DNA from: Acidimicrobiales bacterium
Lineage (GTDB): Bacteria; Actinomycetota; Acidimicrobiia; Acidimicrobiales; UBA8190
Assembly: GCA_017882995.1 (NCBI GenBank)
Contig: JADGOL010000055.1
Location: forward strand, 1 to 45,739
Length of the DNA: 45,739 nucleotides
Direction: 5' to 3'
Numbering within the stretch: position 1 is the stretch's first letter; each line of letters begins with the position of its first letter. Both the position numbers and the translations under genes were made by a program. This document shows positions 41,187-45,739 of this stretch, piece after piece. Below the pieces are notes generated by a model, which worked only from the letters and a program-made list of their open reading frames with translations, was not told the origin of the DNA and made no database searches.

Positions 41187-41202
41187 CACTACGGCCGTAG
41201 TG
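41187..41202. promoter_or_regulatory. Candidate SUF operator (CTAYNNNNRTAG) at sufC2
   Basis: CACTACGGCCGTAGTG is a perfect 16-bp palindrome; symmetry extends with two mismatches to 41182-41207 (ATT...AAT). Its core, CTACGGCCGTAG, matches the CTAYNNNNRTAG form of the sufB palindrome. It lies about 18 bases upstream of the sufC2 -10 box, where a repressor would cover the -35 region. The debranching gene starts on the other side. Confidence 0.55.
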
Positions 41203-41295
41203 GCAATCCCATCGCCGCCGCCGACCCCCGTGCCGGTCCGCCCGGTGCCCGAGCAACGCCCCCACCTGGTCATTCGGTGGCCCACCTCGGTCCGG

Positions 41296-41301
41296 TAGCG
41301 T
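41296..41301 (+). promoter_or_regulatory. -10 hexamer of the debranching enzyme gene, leaderless type
   Basis: TAGCGT ends seven bases before GTG 41309. Confidence 0.5.
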
Positions 41302-41308
41302 CCCCCGG

Positions 41309-43453
41309 GTGAGCGACCCGTGGACCTTCAGCGGCAAGGTGGCGGGTCTGGGCCAGGGCGGCGGTGCGGTCACCCTGGTCGACGAGTCCACCTTCACCAT
41401 CAGCGGACGTGAGGGCGACGTCGTCACCCCGTCGGCCGAGGGCCTCTTCGTGCGTGACACCCGAATCCTGTCCCGTTTCGAATTGCGGGTGAACGAGTCG
41501 AAGCCCGAGTCGCTGGCCGTGGTCTCCGACGACCCCTTCTCGGCGATCTTCGTGTCCCGGTGCCCGCCTCGGCCCGGCCTCGCCGACTCGACGCTCATGG
41601 TCTTCCGACGCCGCTACGTCGGACAGGGGATGCGCGAGGACCTCGTCATCCGCAACTTCGGGGACGAGCCCACCTTCTGTTCGGTGGAGCTGTTCATCGA
41701 CTCGGACTTCGCAGATCTGTTCGCGGTGAAAGAAGGCCGGTTCGGGAACTCCGATGGTGAGATCACCCGCGACCACCGCGACGCGCAACTCGAGTTCTCC
41801 TACCGCCGAGGAACCGTCAGCCGGGGACTGGTCATCCACCTGTTCCCGACCCCGGCGCTCGTCTCCGACGACCTCGTCAGCTTCGAGGCCATCGTTCCTG
41901 CGCACGGCGAGTGGACGGGGTGCCTGGAGTTCCATCCCGTGATCGAAGGCAAAGCCGTCGACCCGCGCTACCGCTGCGGCCAGCCCGTCGACCGGGCCGC
42001 CCCCGCCGAACGACTGGCCAAGTGGCGTCGCCAGGTACCGCAGATCGAGACCGATCACGACGGCCTGCGGACCGTCATCGCCTCGAGCGCGGAGGACCTG
42101 GGAGCGCTTCGCATCTTCGACCCCGACTACCCCGAGCGTGTGGTGCTGGCCGCGGGCGCGCCGTGGTTCATGACCGTGTTCGGCCGCGACTCGCTCATCA
42201 CGTCGTGGATGGCGCTGCTCGTGGACCCCGACCTCGCACTCGGGGTCCTGCAGACACTGGCCCGCTTCCAGGGCAAGAACATCGACCCGAGAAGCGAAGA
42301 ACAGCCGGGACGCATCCTTCACGAGATGCGTTTTGGCGACGCACCGTCTCTTTCGCTCGGCGGGGGGAGCATCTATTACGGAACCGCCGATGCCACACCG
42401 CTCTTCGTCATGCTGCTCGGTGAACTGCGACGTTGGGGTCTGGCCCGCGAGGTCGTGGACGAACTCCTGCCCAACGCGGAACGGGCCCTCGAGTGGATCG
42501 AGAATCATGGCGACCTCGACGGGGACGGATACGTCGAGTACCAGCGCATGACCGACCGGGGCCTCGCCAACCAGGGGTGGAAGGACTCTGCCGACGGCAT
42601 TCGCTATCGCGACGGAACCGTGGCGCATGCACCCATCGCCTTGTGTGAAGTCCAGGCCTACGTCTACAGCGCGTACCTCGCCCGCGCCCACTTCGCCCGT
42701 GAGGCCGGGGACGAAACCACCTTCGAGCACTACCGCTCGAAGGCGACCAGATTGAAGACCGAGTTCAACCGTGACTTCTGGCTCGAGGATCGAGGGTGGT
42801 TCGCGGTGGGTCTCGACGCCGACAAACGGCCCATCGACTCACTCACGTCCAACATCGGCCACTGCCTGTGGACCGGCATCGTCGACCAGGACAAGGCCCG
42901 TGTCGTCGCCGACCAGCTCATGTCACCCGAGTTGAACAGCGGTTGGGGCATCCGGACCCTGGCATCGTCGATGGGCGGCTACAACCCCATGAGCTACCAC
43001 TGCGGATCGGTGTGGCCCCACGACACGGCCATCGTGGCGGCGGGGCTGGCCCGGTACGGGTTCATGGACGACTCGCTGCGACTCATCCGTTCGTTGCTCG
43101 ACGCGGCGTTGAGCCTCGGTGGTCGTCTCCCTGAGCTCTACTGTGGGCTCGACCGCACTGAGTTCTCCTCCCCGGTCGCCTACCCCACGTCGTGTTCACC
43201 CCAGGCTTGGGCCGCCGCATCACCGCTGCTGTGCCTGCGCACGATGCTCCGTCTCGACCCATGGGTGCCCTATGGCAAGACCTGGTTGTCGCCGATGCTG
43301 CCCGAGGGCATGAAGCACCTCAAGGTGGCGGGCATCCCGCTGGCGGGATCGCGAGTCACCGTCGAGGTCGACGGCGACGACGTCGAGGTGACGGGGCTCC
43401 CGCCCGAGGTGGCGCTCATCACCGAGCCTCGCCATCCGGCCACTTCCGTCTGA
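41309..43453 (+). CDS. Glycogen debranching enzyme-type amylo-alpha-1,6-glucosidase
   Basis: A 714-aa protein of the glycogen-debranching family (COG3408). The first ~210 residues form the beta-rich N-terminal domain (VTPSAEGLFVRDTRILSRF, MVFRRRYVGQGMREDLVI). The rest is an (alpha/alpha)6 barrel with FMTVFGRDSLITSWMAL, RILHEMRFGD, WIENHGDLDGDGYVEYQ, GWKDSADGIRYRDG and YHCGSVWPHDTAIVAAGL, where the acids would act on alpha-1,6 linkages. No signal peptide, so cytoplasmic. GTG 41309 follows a -10 box by seven bases. No glycogen gene is adjacent; trehalose or other alpha-glucan substrates are possible. Confidence 0.88.
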   Translation: MSDPWTFSGKVAGLGQGGGAVTLVDESTFTISGREGDVVTPSAEGLFVRDTRILSRFELRVNESKPESLAVVSDDPFSAIFVSRCPPRPGLADSTLMVFRRRYVGQGMREDLVIRNFGDEPTFCSVELFIDSDFADLFAVKEGRFGNSDGEITRDHRDAQLEFSYRRGTVSRGLVIHLFPTPALVSDDLVSFEAIVPAHGEWTGCLEFHPVIEGKAVDPRYRCGQPVDRAAPAERLAKWRRQVPQIETDHDGLRTVIASSAEDLGALRIFDPDYPERVVLAAGAPWFMTVFGRDSLITSWMALLVDPDLALGVLQTLARFQGKNIDPRSEEQPGRILHEMRFGDAPSLSLGGGSIYYGTADATPLFVMLLGELRRWGLAREVVDELLPNAERALEWIENHGDLDGDGYVEYQRMTDRGLANQGWKDSADGIRYRDGTVAHAPIALCEVQAYVYSAYLARAHFAREAGDETTFEHYRSKATRLKTEFNRDFWLEDRGWFAVGLDADKRPIDSLTSNIGHCLWTGIVDQDKARVVADQLMSPELNSGWGIRTLASSMGGYNPMSYHCGSVWPHDTAIVAAGLARYGFMDDSLRLIRSLLDAALSLGGRLPELYCGLDRTEFSSPVAYPTSCSPQAWAAASPLLCLRTMLRLDPWVPYGKTWLSPMLPEGMKHLKVAGIPLAGSRVTVEVDGDDVEVTGLPPEVALITEPRHPATSV

Positions 43454-43498
43454 GGCGCCCCTCGACACTGCATGGCGAGGCGTGTCGCGACGCGGCGG

Positions 43499-44503
43499 TC
43501 AGCCCCCTGGAAGTGTGCGCAGGCCTTGCACGGGACCGAGTTTGGCGTGTTGGACCTGGGCTTGAGCGTTGCCCAGCGGAACGACGTCATCCACGGTCTG
43601 GGTGCCGGCAACATGTGACCCACACGTCGAATCGAAGGGCTCGCGTGCCACGACCTGCACCGTCGCTGCCCCCGGGCTCGGCACCTCGGTCCAGCCGAAG
43701 TAGGTGCTGCACGCGGGCAACGTGACGCGCACCGAGGTGTTGCTGGGGCCCAAAGGAACCCAGGGGACCGAGACGAGCTCGGAGGGGGCGCTGATGCTCG
43801 GTGGGAGGACCGGCCCGGTACAGGCCAGGGAGCTCCGGCTGGTGTAGGCGATGACACTTCGGCCTGTGTCGGCGTCGATGACCACCGCCACGTAGCGCGT
43901 GGCGAGCCGAGCGCCTCCGGCGCGCGCCGGGCAGTCGGCCCCCCAGGCGATCCCAACCCAGGCCAGGCGACTGTCGTAGCGCGGGAGCGAGGGGGTGGAG
44001 GTCGGCGGCGCCGTCGGTGTGGTCGCCGTGGAACTTGTCGCTTCGGTGGAGCCCGGTCCGGTACCCGCCGCCGTGGTGGTCGTGGTCGGCGCGGTGATCG
44101 TCGTGGTTGTGGTGCTGCTCGTGCTGGTGGTGCCGGTGCCCAAACTCGTCGTCGTCGTCGTGCCCGGCGCAGTCGTCGGGGGTGCAGCCGACACGTGGGG
44201 TGAGACCGTGGCCAGGCCCAAGCCGAGCACGGCGAACCGGTAGGTGCCGTTGACGGCATCGGCGGCGCCGAACAACGCCTGAGCAGTCGCGGCGGACACA
44301 CGCGGCCTCGTCTTCGGCGCCGGCGCGACCACCAGGCCCCCGTGGTCGAGCTCGACCCTCGAGACGAAGCGTCCGCCCACCACAGAGGACAACGACGGCA
44401 GCTGAGGTGCGACCGCGTTCTGAGACGTGGTCGCACACGAGCTCAAGAACCCTGCCGCGACGACCAGCGCCATGGTGCGAAGCAGGCTGGGCATGGGTCG
44501 CAC
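43499..44503 (-). CDS. Predicted lipoprotein with Thr-rich linker
   Basis: A 334-aa secreted protein. A short basic N-terminus and hydrophobic segment end in the lipobox LSSC (Cys23), predicting lipid attachment. Residues of about 105-160 are a Thr/Ser/Pro-rich linker with runs of Thr, a typical wall-spanning spacer. The C-terminal part is beta-rich with several Cys residues (ADCPARAGG, LACTG, LPACSTYFG, DSTCGSH) that may form disulfides outside the membrane. I do not recognise a family. GTG 44503 or ATG 44494 may be the start. It converges with the debranching gene. Confidence 0.72.
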   Translation of the reverse strand: MRPMPSLLRTMALVVAAGFLSSCATTSQNAVAPQLPSLSSVVGGRFVSRVELDHGGLVVAPAPKTRPRVSAATAQALFGAADAVNGTYRFAVLGLGLATVSPHVSAAPPTTAPGTTTTTSLGTGTTSTSSTTTTTITAPTTTTTAAGTGPGSTEATSSTATTPTAPPTSTPSLPRYDSRLAWVGIAWGADCPARAGGARLATRYVAVVIDADTGRSVIAYTSRSSLACTGPVLPPSISAPSELVSVPWVPLGPSNTSVRVTLPACSTYFGWTEVPSPGAATVQVVAREPFDSTCGSHVAGTQTVDDVVPLGNAQAQVQHAKLGPVQGLRTLPGG

Positions 44504-44531
44504 GGGCCTCAGTCTGCCCGCGAGGCGGCGT

Positions 44532-44537
44532 TAGGCT
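44532..44537 (+). promoter_or_regulatory. -10 hexamer of the FGGY kinase gene, leaderless type
   Basis: TAGGCT ends six bases before ATG 44544. Confidence 0.5.
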
Positions 44538-44543
44538 GCGTCA

Positions 44544-45739
44544 ATGCCGCCCGATGGCACCGAAAATGGCGCTTCAGCGGGACCGGGATCCCACGAGGTC
44601 TTCGTACTCGCCGTCGATCTGGGCACGGGTGGGCCCAAGGCGGCAGTGGTCTCTTCGACGGGAAGAATCGCCGCCAGCGCGTCGGAGCCCGTCGAGTTGC
44701 ACCTCCTGCCCGGTGGTGGCGCCGAACAGGATCCGGCGGCGTGGTGGGCCGCCATCGTGGCCGCCACCCGTCGCGCCCTGGAGGAGTCTTCGCTACACCC
44801 GTCGAGCATCATCGGCGTGGGATGCACCGCCCAGTGGTCCGGGACGGTAGCCGTCGACGCGTCGGGGACCCCCTTGCGGCCCGCTGTGATCTGGATGGAC
44901 TCCCGAGGCAGCTCGGCCATGAGACGCCAGATGGGGGGAAAGGTCAGCGTGCTCGGGTACGACGTGCGGAAGATCCAGCGTTGGATCCGACTCACCGGGG
45001 GTGCCCCGAGCCAATCGGGGAAGGATCCCACCGCGCACATCTTGTGGATTCGCGAGGCGGAGCCCGCTGTCTATGACGCCACGTTCAAGTTCCTCGAGCC
45101 GGTGGACTGGTTGAACCAGCGACTGACCGGGCGCTTCTCGGCTTCCTACGACTCGATCGCGGCCCATTGGGTCACCGACAACCGCAACATCAACTCGATC
45201 GACTACGACGAGTCGTTGTTGCACATGTCGGGGCTCGAGCGATCCAAGCTGCCCGACATCGTCCCGTCCGCCACGGTCATGGGCACACTGCGGGCCGAGG
45301 CAGCCGACGAGCTCGGACTTCCTGAGGGCGTGCCCGTCGTGACGGGGACGGGGGACGTCCATTCCGCCGCGGTGGGATCGGGGGCGGTGGCCGACTTCGA
45401 CGGGCACCTCTACATCGGGACGTCGTCGTGGATCTCGTGCCACGTGCCGTTCAAGAAGACCGACGCCATTCGAAATGTGGCCGCCATCCCGGCGGCGATT
45501 CCCGGCCGCTACATGGTTGCCGACGAGCATGAGACTGCAGGTGCCTGCCTGACGTTCTTGGCCGAGAAGGTGCTGTTCGACGGCAAGGGCCCTCATCCCG
45601 GCATCAGCAATGTGTATCGGCATTTCGACGAGGTGGCGGCCAAGGTGGCGCCGGGGTCACACGGGGCCATGTTCACACCGTGGCTCAACGGTGAGCGCTC
45701 GCCGGTGGACGACCACACCATCCGGGGGGGCTTCCACAA
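44544..45739 (+). CDS. FGGY carbohydrate kinase (xylulokinase-like), cut by the window end
   Basis: The first 398 residues of an FGGY sugar kinase with no stop before the window edge. LAVDLGTGGPKAAVVSSTG is the phosphate-binding N-terminal loop, GVGCTAQWSGTVAVD and PAVIWMDSRGSSA form the sugar site, and TGTGDVHSAAVGSGAV contains the catalytic-type Asp. GTSSWISCHVPF and EHETAGACLTFL follow. The second domain is incomplete. Family length is about 480-510 aa, so roughly 100 residues are missing beyond the window. ATG 44544 follows a -10 box by six bases. Xylulose is the likeliest substrate, but glycerol or other sugars are possible. Confidence 0.88.
   Translation, partial: MPPDGTENGASAGPGSHEVFVLAVDLGTGGPKAAVVSSTGRIAASASEPVELHLLPGGGAEQDPAAWWAAIVAATRRALEESSLHPSSIIGVGCTAQWSGTVAVDASGTPLRPAVIWMDSRGSSAMRRQMGGKVSVLGYDVRKIQRWIRLTGGAPSQSGKDPTAHILWIREAEPAVYDATFKFLEPVDWLNQRLTGRFSASYDSIAAHWVTDNRNINSIDYDESLLHMSGLERSKLPDIVPSATVMGTLRAEAADELGLPEGVPVVTGTGDVHSAAVGSGAVADFDGHLYIGTSSWISCHVPFKKTDAIRNVAAIPAAIPGRYMVADEHETAGACLTFLAEKVLFDGKGPHPGISNVYRHFDEVAAKVAPGSHGAMFTPWLNGERSPVDDHTIRGGFH

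Noticed and set aside
41270-42730. Minus-strand 486-residue open frame over the debranching enzyme
   Set aside because: Codon-shadow composition and no motif; the plus strand is a full debranching enzyme.
43463-43487. CGACAC/GTGTCG hairpin between the debranching and lipoprotein genes as a terminator
   Set aside because: Stem of six pairs with a 13-base loop and no T-run; too weak to call.

Overview
The window is high-GC bacterial chromosomal DNA with dense, short-spaced genes and frequent GTGA/ATGA start-stop overlaps. The gene content points to a high-GC actinobacterium: a SUF iron-sulfur system with a Rieske protein and SufU, two F420-type luciferase-like oxidoreductases, two coiled-coil NlpC/P60 wall hydrolases, a LytR-CpsA-Psr ligase, a TIGR03084 protein, a short MutY and ethylmalonyl-CoA-pathway-like enzymes. 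An Acidimicrobiia-like lineage is my guess. I see no prophage, insertion sequence, CRISPR array or plasmid gene, so this looks like core or soft-core chromosome. No gene-free stretch exceeds about 200 bases.

Layout. 1-3.7 kb: a class V aminotransferase and a GNAT enzyme, then a convergent epimerase/acyltransferase pair. 3.7-9 kb: NlpC/P60 protein 1, a type B carboxylesterase, a GT2 glycosyltransferase with a methyltransferase, and a tRNA with a UAA anticodon and an unexpectedly short variable loop. 9-14 kb: a MarR regulator divergent from a TIGR03084 protein, a divergent Lgt homologue, an SDR dehydrogenase, NlpC/P60 protein 2, and an eIF2B-like protein. 14-21.3 kb: dienelactone hydrolase, DUF885 protein, then a block resembling the lower ethylmalonyl-CoA pathway (CoA-ester lyase, large acyl-CoA dehydrogenase, MaoC hydratase) with a methyltransferase, a DUF6941-like protein and MutY. 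21.3-29.4 kb: hydrolase, metallo-beta-lactamase-fold enzyme, flavin reductase, RmlC-like epimerase, XRE regulator, LLM oxidoreductase, a two-TM RodZ-C-like protein and an oligopeptidase B. 29.5-41.2 kb: a dispersed SUF locus, with sufB, a 4-Cys protein, an opposing enoyl-CoA hydratase, sufD-Rieske-sufC1, then LLM, hydrolase and LCP genes, then sufC2-sufS-sufU on the other strand. 41.3-45.7 kb: glycogen debranching enzyme, a lipoprotein and an FGGY kinase cut by the window edge.

Regulation visible in the sequence. At least fifteen genes have a TANNNT -10 hexamer ending 6-8 nt before the start codon, predicting leaderless mRNAs. Two genes (sufD and the metallo-beta-lactamase) appear to start at CTG behind good ribosome binding sites. 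The sufB and sufC2SU promoters share a 12-bp palindrome of the form CTAYNNNNRTAG, which would tie the two halves of the split SUF system to one regulator. A MarR operator candidate and a nested, co-centred inverted-repeat array upstream of the XRE gene are further candidates.
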